64,000 nucleotides of DNA. It comes from Diploscapter coronatus (taxonomy: Eukaryota > Nematoda > Chromadorea > Rhabditida > Rhabditidae). The notes beneath the pieces were generated by a model. The model did not search any database. It was given only the letters and a program-made list of their open reading frames with translations, and was not told the origin of the DNA. The position numbers and the translations under genes were made by a program. Below, one piece after another: positions 26,201-37,400 of the stretch (its first letter is position 1; each line of letters begins with the position of its first letter). Location: positions 50,677,201 through 50,741,200 of the forward strand of contig OZ038422.1 in NCBI GenBank assembly GCA_964036155.1, read 5' to 3'.

Positions 26201-26437
26201 AATTCACTTCACATTCTTATATCCGAAAAGGGAAAAGTAGGAGGAATAGGATCTATCAAACCCGGGAATACATTTTGAAATTTAAAATATTGATATCAGG
26301 TGTTTTTTCTCGTTCATATTTACCTGATAGACCATGGGTAGAGTCAAAACCACGGACAAAACAGCGACGACGGAGAATGCGACGGCCGTGTAGGCGACGA
26401 ATTTGTAGGCCTTCATGCGGCCATCTGGCTTCTCCAT
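23238..26437 (-). CDS. Cuticle collagen of the ROL-6/SQT-1 type, split into about 28 exons
   Basis: This is a structural collagen of the nematode cuticle, secreted by the hypodermis. The N-terminal exon encodes KPDGRMKAYKFVAYTAVAFS and a membrane/signal segment ending TLPMVYQ, the standard nematode cuticle-collagen start. Next come VRRQMEHELQFCK and GSAKDIYAEVNYMK. The pre-helix Cys cluster is LQCDGCCLPG. Gly-X-Y blocks follow, interrupted once by PCEPSTPPPCKPCPQGPP. The last exon encodes CPKYCAIDGGVFFEDGTRR and a stop, almost identical to C. elegans ROL-6/SQT-1 ends. The triple helix is cut into about twenty exons of roughly 10-40 bases, many too short for automatic gene callers, so my exon list is approximate. 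C. elegans homologues have only a few introns. An acceptor (TTTTCAG) lies 33 bases before the start codon and may take a 5' exon or a spliced leader. Confidence 0.92.
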
Positions 26438-26875
26438 CTTTGAAAGCACACCGAACGGAAAATTCGGTTGCCTGAAAATTAAAACCTTATCATTTTAAAA
26501 ATAGTAGCATTATGCGACGATAAAACTACCTAGTTATAAATGCGCTAAGAATTTGAAATAATTTGCTACATATCATTTAAACATGAATCAGCTTATTCAG
26601 GATGTAATTATCAAAGGAAGAATAACAAAATATGAAAGTATTGCCAAATTCTACAACATATTTTAGAAAGAATGAACTCTATTTAAAAAAAAAATGAGCA
26701 ATACCAAATAATCAGTAATCAGTTTAAACTTCATTGATAAAACCTATGGGTTAAACCGATAAGTGATAAATTCTCCATCCAAATCGAGAAATTAACGAAG
26801 CGCTAGGAAATGGCTTCATGATGAAACGAGTCGTCGGTGCGCGGTGGCTGAAACACGGCGAAGAGGGGACAATTG

Positions 26876-26883
26876 CTTTTATA
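26876..26883 (-). promoter_or_regulatory. Probable TATA box of the collagen gene
   Basis: TATAAAAG on the minus strand lies about 440 bases before the collagen start codon. The GC-richer sequence just downstream of it (26820-26870) would be the transcription start and 5' leader, followed by an intron to the acceptor near 26471. Strong TATA boxes are usual for cuticle collagen genes. The assignment is by position and sequence only. Confidence 0.45.
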
Positions 26884-27930
26884 CGTGGGGTGGGAGAGAG
26901 CGAGATACGGAAGAGATATTGGGGGATATATATGGGAATAAGATATTGAAGTGGAAATATATTGCGAACAAAAGAAGTATAAAACTGGGGAGATATAATA
27001 TAATAGAGATATCGAAGAGAAGAAATAGCCTTAGAATATTTCGGGGTAAAAGATGCAGAAAGTTAAAGAAATATTATATGGACACCAAGAGATAAAGAAT
27101 CAGAAACTGGAAGAAATATATTAATATAAAGATATAATGAATATATAGATATAGAAATATAGACGCATAGAGAAAGACGAAATCCAGATAGCAAAAGCCC
27201 TAATATAGGTCACTTTTTGATGGGTAAGCGCGGCAGGCAGAAACCTCTTTCATTAAGAGAATTTGAATCTGAATATGCATAAACGGCGGGTGAAAGTGAT
27301 ATGTCAGATAAGCTGAATATTTGATATGATGAAGACGACGAAGGAGATTTTCATTGACATCTTTATTCAATCGGATTAAAGTTTTCATATTTACAAGAGA
27401 AAAAGTGAAATTCGAAAATAACATGACTCTTTGATAACAACGAATTGCTCATTAATCAAACCTAACTTTCACATGTCAACAACCACTAAGTCTTATCACT
27501 TCGGAATTGTCGGAAAAAAATAATTTTAAAAAATACCCGTAAAATTTTAACCAACTCTATGAAGTGTACAATCTGCAAAAATATTGCAAAAAATAAAGGC
27601 TTGGAAAGGCATTGATCGGCTTAAATTCGAGGATGTTCGATCACTTGAATCTGGAAGGATTAGAAAAGGATCAAAGGGTCGTTTCTTAAGGTTTGGAAGG
27701 TGATTTCGTGGAATCAGTCAAAGATCGAAGTTTTCTTGGAAATAAAGATAAACGTTTAAATACTATTAACCGGTAGTGCAAGCATCTCATCACTTTTACA
27801 TTCTCAAGATAATAAAGTTGAAAGTTCATAAACACATTCTTTTTCTACGATGATTTAAATAGACCAAAGTGGCTGGCTATTGGAACATTAATGTCCGAAA
27901 TAATTGATTTGATTTCGCAAAATCTACAAA
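26884..27930. other. Intergenic: purine-rich GATATA tract, then AT-rich sequence
   Basis: Positions 26885-27190 on the plus strand are strikingly poor in C and T and full of GATAT, GAGAT and ATATA words. The rest is ordinary AT-rich sequence. An 83-codon open frame inside the tract reads as low-complexity basic sequence and I do not treat it as a gene. Confidence 0.45.
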
Positions 27931-30773
27931 TTAGTGAGACAACGGCAACTCATGCCTTTCCTCGAACATCATCTTGAACATGGATGAATTCCTCATGTTG
28001 AAGAAGTACAGGTCGCGATTGATGTCCAGGACGAATTTGACGAGGTTTTTCCTCTGGAGAATCACGCAGACGAACAGCATCGCAACGCCAATGCCCAGAA
28101 AGATGCATCCGGTGATGACAAACGGGGTTTGGATTTGCTAAAATGAATTGATTTTTTTTTGTATCATTGAGCGTAAAGGCCCATTTAATTGAATTTTTTA
28201 GAAAGTTATTTAGTGCCCAACTCTTGTGCAGTCCGTTCATTATTTCATTATAGAATTTTTATATTTTGATACTACAGAACATTAGGCATCCGCATTGAAA
28301 CCTCAAAACTTTCTTTTATTGGTCAATTTTTATGTATATGTTTAATCTCGTGATATAGTCAAGCAGCTCTTTGCATAGTAAATTAAGATACGTCACTTTT
28401 AAGAACAGATTTCGCCAGTAAATGAGACAGCACCGAGTTAAGCCTATCATACAGCAAATTTGGGTACCAGCTAAAACTCGACACTTACGACGAAAGTGTC
28501 TTAAGTTAAGAAAAATATTTCTGAAACTTATTCCCTTTTTCATTCCAAACTTTCCCTGATCCTCATTTCTGACCAGCAGCTTCTGAATCTGCATATATGC
28601 AAGGAAAGGAATGATAAAGATAAGGGCAGATAGAGATAAAGCCCCCGCTTTCCTTTGAAGAATTCTGACTTTTCTCTTCGCACTCCTAATTTTTCCTTCA
28701 TCTATGCAAATTCTCTATCATTTTATCTATAGGGCAATGAAGCGTATCAATTAGAAGTCACCTTTCTTACCCCCAAAATCAGGTCCGGTTTCTTAGCCAC
28801 TCGGCTATCTATCAGTCATTTGCATAAAATCAGGGGGATTTTAGATGGTTGGGAGAAAAAATAATGGGGAGAATATGTCGGAATCTAGTGAGTCTAGAGA
28901 AATAAACGGTGATAGATGAAGAATATCATGCAGATTTTAGAGGGCCTGAAGAAAAAGTCAAAGGAAGTATATATCGGATTCTAAAAGATCTAGAGAAGTA
29001 ATCAGTGATAGATAAAGGATAAATTTTAGTGGGCCCAGAGAAAACTCTATGCATTCCTGACCCTATATCTACCGGTCAAATCTAGCTTTCTCGGCTTAAT
29101 TTCTCTCTTTTTTCTAGCATAAGGAGGACAACCCTTTCTGTGAAAAATGAAAGTCGTCCTAGCGCCGCTGCGTCTAGCAGAATTTCAGTAGGTGCGAGGA
29201 AAGATAGAAAAAAATAGGGGAAAATGAGAAACACCAAATTTGACATCGATACAGCGTGTTTTCTGCAAGATTAATTTATGACGCAAACGTAATCATGATG
29301 CAGATGATTTGATGTAAATATCGCCTAGGCTTATCAATTAATTTGATAACTATAAAGGGGAATTTTTATATTGAGTTATTTTAAAGGTACTCAACAATTT
29401 ACAACACGAATGGCACTGATCTGAAGAGTTCTATTTGACTCACAATTTGATTTGGAACATATTTTAAGATGTTGCTAAATCTTTGGCTAACTCGACTCTG
29501 ACGCTAGAGGGTTCGAAAATCATCGCTCTATGGCTAGTCCTGGAACATACCAAAATTAGAACCAGCACTCCACTTAGAATCAGAAGTAGTCCAACGACGA
29601 AAAGTCCTGATAAAGCTAGAACGGTGGCGGCAGAAGAGGGTCCTTGCTTTTGTTGTTTTTGTTCGAACTGAAATTTTGAATGTGCTTCAAAATTGTGAAT
29701 GTTGTAAAATGTTGAATACAAAAATTTATGGCTTGAAATGTAAAAATAATTCAAGTTTTGAGTATGCACCAAAAACTCATATTTCTTACCAGCCTATAAA
29801 AATTGATAGATCACTCTGGGTGTTTGAAAATTTTCAAAGAAATCATTACTTTATCGAACATAGGAGTGGGTAAGCGCCTCAGGGGGTCTTCAACAGAGTA
29901 CTGTTTTTTCGGGATCCTGATTTTCGCGCTCAACGCTGGTGAATGGTCCTGAAAATTTCCAGTTTTATTTTTAAAAAACATACAAATGAAATGACCTCAT
30001 CTCTAGTTACCGTTGGTGAAGTAGGTCTGAGCATTTTGAATAATTTTAAAATTTAGAATAAAATCGATTTCTTGAATTTTTTGACTAAAATAGTGTCAAT
30101 AGTCAATACTGGCCTTTCGCTTTTCTTCACATTGGGGGTATGCAAAAATGCTTAGATAAGGAAAATGCTAGACAATCATCGAAATAGCAGTTGACTTTGA
30201 GAGATAATAGAGAAAGGTGAATTTGAAAGACCTTAGGGTTTTGTATGAGTCAGACTGTCAATAGAACTCATACCTCGAGTGCGCGTCATTTTTTATTCAA
30301 AGATGATCTGAGTAAGTTGCAAAATTTTTATTGGTTAGTAACATTGAACTCTCGTTAATTAGCGATCGAAATTAATTTGTCAAAAATAGTTTATTTCTTA
30401 AAATAAGTTTCAAAAATCTCTTTGATTACTAAACGAAGAATCTCATTAATGCGCAATTGAAAGCTGCAGCTTGGACAAATTGTTCAAAATACTCTCAAAA
30501 GTCTATCTATTGAATAAGATTAAATTCTTTCACTAAATATATACCAAAACTAAAAGATTAAAGACTTATCAGATCAAGTTATATTTAAAAAAAAAAAAAA
30601 TTAAAACCCACCGCATATCCATGAGATTGGGGTACTCTCAAGTGTAAATTCGAAGTGTCTAATGTCAAAGGTCTTGTCAGATCTGGCTCGCCGGGATTTG
30701 GGTGAATTATCGGAATGTTGGAATTCGTGGTTGATTCAGAGGAAGAGAAGGAGTCGTCGGACTTTCCGGACAT
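27931..30773 (-). CDS. Orphan protein with two membrane segments
   Basis: Four exons (30612-30773, 29850-29948, 29551-29667, 27931-28137) join in phase 0 at every intron to give 194 residues. An AG acceptor lies 3 bases before the ATG (TTTTCAG then AGG), a likely trans-splice site. Residues 1-85 are hydrophilic and Ser/Pro-rich (MSGKSDDSFSSSESTTNS at the start) and include a basic stretch AKIRIPKKQYS. Two hydrophobic segments follow: ALSGLFVVGLLLILSGVLVL in exon 3 and a stretch starting FVITGCIFLGIGVAMLFVCV in exon 4. They are separated by a few residues (LQIQTP), so both ends probably face the same side, most likely the cytoplasm. The tail NLVKFVLDINRDLYFF is moderately basic. I do not recognise the family. 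The 1.4-kb intron before the last exon is unusually long for this window. Confidence 0.72.
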
Positions 30774-31769
30774 CCTCTGAAAATACGAAAAATGGATGAA
30801 ATTACAGGCAAAAAATCAATAGAAAATTCAGATGAAATCCCTAAAATCTATTAAAATCCAGTAAAATCGAAATATTTGAGCAGCTTTTCGGTAGGAAATA
30901 AACGCTTGAGGCTTTGGAAAATCACGAAAAATCGATAAATTATGCAAACGAATGAATAATGAAGAAAATGCTTTGACAAGTGTCGATAATCAATGACAAA
31001 ATGAGGAAAAGAGCTTCCGAAACTCCGTTTCGCCTATTGATTTCCCTAGGACAAATAACTCGAATAACGACTGAGTAAATATTTCACAAAGCACAAATTT
31101 TCAGAGCTAGACGGAGACCAGAAAACGTGCATTATTTAGCTCTTATATATTGAAATATGATATTATTGTAGTTTTTTATATTTCAAAAAATCATCTTATC
31201 CGAAATTTTATAACGTTGAGTTAGATGTTTTATTATTTGAATAAGCTTTATGTTTCGGAAAGTTTGATCTTAAAATTTAAAGATGATTTCAATACTGATT
31301 TTTAGTGAATAAAATGATAATAATGATAGGTTTTAGAAAATTGATTATCAAATCTAAAGCTTAAGAAATCAATTGGCGATCGAAAAACTTCCTTTACACG
31401 AGTCATGCTTTCGTTCTTTCAATGATGAAAAGAACAACAAGGTATTTTGTTCAAAACTTACAATAGCATTTATTTTTATCGATAAAAACACATTAGAGTC
31501 TGACTTGAAAGCAAAAATTAGAAAAAAAATCTAGCGATTCAGAGAAGTAATATCACAAAAATAACAATGATCTATACAAAAATGTTAAGAGATACGGTGT
31601 TGACCTGTAATAAGTTAGGAAAAATTAGAAAAAATCACTGGGGGTTTCAATTTCAATAAATGCAGAAATGATAAATAATAAATCCGAACTCTGAGAGATT
31701 TGCTCTATTGCTAAATTTCAGTTGAAAATTAGCAACGGAGCACATTTTCGGGGAGCCAAGTTTAATAGT
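30774..31769. other. Intergenic between TFIIB and the two-membrane-segment gene
   Basis: This is AT-rich sequence downstream of TFIIB and upstream of the next minus-strand gene. I see no open frame, RNA gene or obvious repeat. It must hold the TFIIB 3' untranslated region and the promoter of the downstream gene, unless the two share a transcript. Confidence 0.5.
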
Positions 31770-34031
31770 TTAGGTGATGGGGAGTTTTTCGACTGGCGTG
31801 TCGAATCTGAAGTCCTCGGGAAAGAGGTCTATCGCTCTGTAATTGAAAATCCAACTCATTTAAATTTCGAGTTAATTTTAATCCTTAGTTCGAAATTTTA
31901 GCCCAAAATTTAGGTTTGATACGAAATCTAAACGACTTATGAAATAGTATCTGAAAACTAATTCCAAGTAGCTAGAGATAACTTTAGTTTAATCCTAAGC
32001 TGTTATGGTTAAATAGTTTATGAATCAGGTACCTGGGGTACATTAGTTTGTAGGTCTGCTTGACGGTGACTTCTGCAGCGCCAGCGACGTCGCCGATATC
32101 TGCAAGTTTCAAAATCTATCAATTCTTTTCAACATTTTACAAATGACAACCAGGCCTAGGTCTGGTGACAATAAATCGTTTTTGGACATCGTTAACATTG
32201 TATCAAGTTTAGAAAATTGATTTTATTTAGATAGAAAAATAAAATTTTAGAGTTTTGAACCGCGCACCCTTGGCTGTTTTCTTCGTGGCAGAAGCCTGAC
32301 TGGCCATGTAGATAGCTGCAGCGGCTATCGAAATCGGCGAGCGACCAGCCACCAGATCGAATTCCACTGCCTTTTTAGCGATACGGATGGCCGCGATCTG
32401 AAAAAAAAAAGTTTTAAAAAATCGATAAAATTAGACTTATGACCTGCACCATGTTGGGCAAGTCCAGATTGGCGCAAAAGCGAGACATGAAATCGGCTGA
32501 CGTGATCTGGTCGAGGTTCGTCTCCAACGTCTTCACGATCAACTGAAATTACCTTTTTGAAAAAATAAAGCTTGATAATAAATGCAGGTCAAAATATATC
32601 TTTTCCCTTGTAAAGTCTCTAGAAACTCAATCCGAAATGAAGGCTCATCTCTATAAAAGCAAGGCTGCATAATCCAGAAGCGTGTATTTCATATAGTTTC
32701 ACTAAATTCCCCGAAACCTACCTTGAAGCAGCGTCCGATTTCCTTCTTCGAGACTCGAGACACAGCGCATATTTCTGAAATATTAAAATACGTTTAAAAT
32801 ACCGAATTACCATTCGTAACCATTATTAGTTTAAAATAGCTTTAATTATCCACTTACTCACTCCAATTATCTATAGTTAATTATCCGAAGCGTCGAAATA
32901 TCTAATTAATCGTCCTAGTTAAGTATTGAGTTACCCTTGAAAGTTCTGGGGTACCCGTCCTTTCTGCAGGCGATGTAGAGACAGGCGGCGGCTTGCGCCT
33001 CTAGATTCTTGCCCTTCAGCGCTTTCGAGTCTAGCACGTCTTTGAAAATTTTCGCGGCCGAGTCCTAGAATTTGAAATTTCTAAGTTTTTTTAAATATCA
33101 ATTGGAAAATTCCTATCTTCTATCATATAGCTTTACGAAAATCCAGAGTCTTGTAAAAATCTATAATAGACCAAAAATATCACTGCTGCGTCATTTACTT
33201 CATCTCTAGAGTATTGTGATTTTAAGATATAAGCATAGCGTGGATAAACTAAACAAGATAATATCTGACGTTATTCTAAATTGTTACGTCATTAAAAATA
33301 CCTGAATGGTCCTGACGAGGTTGATTCTTTCAGACATTTCTCTGATGACGGAAATGGCCTGTGTCATCTGACGATCCGACGAATTCATCGACTTGCGTTG
33401 AGCGTTTGCCAGGCTAAAATGAAAAAAAAACTTATGATCCATTCAAATCTTGGATAAAATGGTATGGAAAGAATGATAATGAATTGACATTTCGACTCAT
33501 TTTATGAAAAGAAATTTGACGCTCAAAATTAACCTGTTGTCCGAATCACTCGCGCCGAACCCGATAGCGATACTCGTGGACAGATCCGAACCAGACAGGA
33601 GAGGGTTCTCGGGTGCACCGACACGCGACGGGTCGTTGCCCGAACGCTCGTTCGAGAACGAACGCCACTCAGTGCCGACGTCCACCAGACTGAACAGTTT
33701 TCTTTGAAAACGATATGCAATTTTGTAGTTCATTTTGATACTTTTTATATTTCACGTGATCGACCTTTCCATCAATAGTTATTACAGAAAATTAGAGATA
33801 TCTCGGAATTTTGAAACGTAATTTAAATTTGATAATTTTATCTGAAAATGTCGAAAAGCCAATAAAAGTAAAGAATTCGAAAAAAAAACTGGCCAAAATG
33901 GTCGCAACTTATTTCTATTTTTTCACCCACCGATCACCGACGACGGTTCCGCACTCGGGACAAATCATATCGCCGGCCCTGTGGTCCTCGATCAGGTGCG
34001 CGGTGGGGTGGTTGATGCAGCGCAGCGACAT
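31770..34031 (-). CDS. ttb-1: Transcription initiation factor TFIIB
   Basis: TFIIB bridges TBP at the promoter and RNA polymerase II and sets the transcription start. Nine exons join in frame to give 304 residues, the normal length for the family: 33931-34031, 33534-33689, 33302-33413, 32935-33064, 32722-32774, 32444-32542, 32268-32397, 32033-32099 and 31770-31836. The N-terminal zinc ribbon has C-x2-H at the start (LRCINHP) and [13 protein letters not shown]. The B-finger/linker reads [14 protein letters not shown] and [14 protein letters not shown]. The two cyclin repeats include [20 protein letters not shown] and [18 protein letters not shown]. The C-terminus [12 protein letters not shown] matches the family. 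An AG acceptor lies 5 bases before the ATG, a likely trans-splice site. The gene is head-to-head with the succinyltransferase gene. Confidence 0.97.
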
Positions 34032-34470
34032 TTCTTCTGGAAAATTAGAGGTTTTAAACAAATTGACCAGATTTCGCTAGAACACTAAACATTATTTCGA
34101 AACGGTTTGTAAACAAAAAAATATTGATTCAACTCAAATTTCCCTAAAATTCTACACTCCCTAACAAATTTCTACAGAAAATTTCACAGATTTACCCTTA
34201 AAAATGAAAAATCCCAAGGGAAACACGAATAATTTCGAAAAATCGAAATAAAGACGAAGTAAAAACGAATAATGCGCAAGATGCATGCACATTTTTGCCA
34301 ATTGCCCATCTCCAGCTCCGCCCAATTTGCGCCGCGATTCTCTGCTCTCAGTCTTCATTTCTCTGGCCTTTACAAATTCTTGGAAAATTTTATGATTTGT
34401 CTGATTTGAGGGTAACCAGTTGGGAACCAAGAAATTGCGTTGAACGATTTGGTGACTGCAGACCCGCAAG
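34032..34470. promoter_or_regulatory. Bidirectional promoter region of TFIIB and the succinyltransferase
   Basis: This 439-base gap lies between two outward-facing start codons. Both sides have an acceptor-like AG just upstream of the ATG, so part of the gap may be outron sequence removed by trans-splicing. There is no TATA box in a convincing position. A long minus-strand open frame crossing it lacks similarity to anything and is not coding. Confidence 0.5.
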
Positions 34471-37400
34471 ATGATCATCTCCAGTTCGAAGACGGCCCTG
34501 CAGCGCACCACTGCGGCCATCATTCGGGGACGTTCCGTGTCTTCGCTCACTTTGCCCCGCTTGGTCTGTTCGAGTTCGAAAAGAGGTAAAATTAACAAAA
34601 AATAAATAAATAAATGTCTCATAAAATTTAAACTTCGAATTGTGTTGATCGTCTTTTTGTAGTTTCTGGTAGATTCAATGAGCTCCAATAGTTTCTAGGC
34701 AAAACTAAAAATGATTATGGTTTGATTTCTTCTCTTGTGCTTCTAAATAAAAAATAAGTTTCAAAAGTGTTCATTACAACATATCGAATATTTTAGTCGG
34801 TAAAATTTTAATACTGTCTAAATTAAAAAAAAAAAAAATTTCCAGGAATTTCTGCCGACCCGTGTCAAGCGCATGTCCAGACGCAGGCTCTGAAACGAGT
34901 GCTCATTCCGACTCGCGCCCTGCATTCGTCCGTCTTTTTGAGTAAGAAGATAAAAAATTAAAGCATACCAACTTCATAGTCAGCAACTATTTTGTCAAGA
35001 AGACGTTTTGTTTAAAAATAAAATAAAAAAAAAAAATCACTAATTCCAGAATCTCGCGATAGTTTAGTGTATGAAATAATAGAAAAAAAAATTCCAGAGT
35101 CCGACGTGATTACGGTTGAGGGCCCTGCTTTCGCGGAGTCGATTTCCGAGGGCGACATCAGGTATTAAATTTACAAAAATTAGCCCAAGTGTAAAACAAG
35201 TTGTTAGAGTGATAAACTAGCGACTCAACTACCGTTCATGTTAACTTTTATTTCGATTTTCAGATGGATCAAGCAGAAGGGCGACTTTGTGAAGGAGGAC
35301 GAATTGGTCGCCGAAATCGAGACTGATAAGGTGCCTTTTATTCATTTTTATTTTATAAGCTTCAAGAATTTTAGAAAGCGAATAACCTGTTATAAAATAC
35401 TGTTGAGTTAGTGCTAATATTGTTTCTAATATGTCAAGGATTATAAAAAGTTAAATTAGCTTCAGCGAGTTTTTAATTTTGCAATACTCTTTTTTAATCA
35501 CGAAAAAATAAGTTTCAACAAAGTCCTTATTCAAGTCCATCTTCCTACTTTCTAATTCTTTTTTTTTCTTCTTCATCGAGAAAAACAAAATGAATAATTT
35601 GCAGACCTCTGTGGAAGTTCCTGCGCCCCAGTCCGGCACGATCGTCGAGCTGCTAGTCGAGGACGGCTCGAAAGTGACCGCCAAGCAGAAACTCTACAAA
35701 CTGCAGCCCGGCAGTGGAGGAGGCGCTCAAGCCGCAGCACCGGTAATTAACTAGTTAATTCGAATAATTCCTTTAGTTATTTTGAATTAATTACTCTAAT
35801 TATCTCGATCTAATAATTTTCAACTACCTTAATGAGATAATTGTACTGAAACTAGACACATTTATTGGTTAAAATTGAATGATTATCTAGGTTTAACTGT
35901 CCCCAACTATCTCGATTTATTTACCTAATTCACCCAATTAAGTCTCCGCCAAAAGCAGCTGAGCCTCCCAAGGCCGCGCCTCCCAAACCAGCTGCAGCTG
36001 CCCCGCCCAAAGAAGCGGCAAAACCGGCAACTCCACCTCCGCAACAGAAAGGTGAAAAATGTTAAACTTTTAAATTTTTAAAAGAAATTCAAACTCGATT
36101 GGACAATCACGTAAATTCTCTCAAAATATCAAATTTTTCAACCATAGAATAATGCGTTACAGAACACGAACTCAGAGCATTTTTTTAATAAAATTCCCTT
36201 GAATACATATCTTATTTTTTGAAACGTGTAATTTTGAAATTTTCAGCCGCCGGCGAAATCCCGAAATCGATGCCGCCCGTGGCGAGACCGCCTTCATCTG
36301 TGATGTCGTCCACGCCGGTCGCAGGCATCCAGAGAATTACCGTCCCCAAGGGTGTCGCGCCAGAACACGCCATTACTGGGGCCAGGGATGAGGTTGGAAT
36401 TTGTATAAGCTAGGCAAAAATAAACATTCGAAACACTCGAATTATTGCATTTTAAAAAAGCGTTGAGTTTTCCTGAAACATAGATCTTTGTACTGTAGGA
36501 ATATTGATTAATTTCCGACTAAAGATTTTAATATCACTTTGAGTGATCAAATTTTTTGAAATATAGTAGTAAATTTTATTGAATAAAGTGTCCACTAGCC
36601 GAATAGTAATTTTCTCTTGAGTTTCGAAAATTTCCGAGATTTTTTTAAACTTAAACATTTTCAAATTTTCAGGTTCGAGTCAAGATGAACCGCATGCGCC
36701 AGCGCATCGCGCAACGTCTCAAAGACGCCCAGAACACGTACGCGATGCTCACCACGTTCAATGAAATCGATATGAGGTGGGGATTGTATTCGAATTTCCC
36801 GTTCAAATTTGATAAAATTTATCTGAAATATTAAAACTTTAAACTTTTTCTTTTCAGCAACGTGATCGAGATGCGCAAGCAGTACCAGGACTTGTTCCAG
36901 GTATCAAATTAATTAATGTTTTAGTTAACGAGCTAGCGCTAAGTATTTGGCGTCAAATTAGGATTACTTTGAGTTTACAAACGAGAATTATTTCAGAAAA
37001 AGCACGGTATCAAGCTCGGCCTCATGTCTCCGTTCGTCAGGGCCGCCGCCTACGCGCTTCAGGAGAATCCAGTCGTCAATGCGGGTGGGTAAATAGTGTG
37101 TGGTTCTAAAATTCTTGGTTCATATTTTTGACAAAAATTCTATGATATTCTAAGTCTTACAAGAAGAAAACCCCTTGCAAGTCTAATTTTTTAACCAAAA
37201 ATCGATAGAAATACTGCATTTCATTAGATGAAAAGATAGACCAGATGGTATAATGGTAGTGAGTTAGGAAACTTCGACACAAGTCTCGGAATGCAAGAAG
37301 TATTGAGCCACCCAGGACGACAAATTCCAATTATGCGACGATTTAAGAGGCATAATTGAGCCGATGTCCTGGGAAATCATAGAGTTGAATATTCGATTGC

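Noticed and set aside
26844..27095. 83-codon plus-strand open frame
   Set aside because: It results from the purine-rich low-complexity tract; the protein would be unstructured Arg/Lys-rich sequence.
34161..34688. Long minus-strand open frame of 175 codons between TFIIB and the succinyltransferase
   Set aside because: It runs antisense over the first succinyltransferase exon and has no recognisable features.
37235..37300. TGGTATAATGGTAG, resembling a tRNA D-arm, within the succinyltransferase intron
   Set aside because: No matching acceptor stem or B-box; it does not fold as a tRNA by eye.
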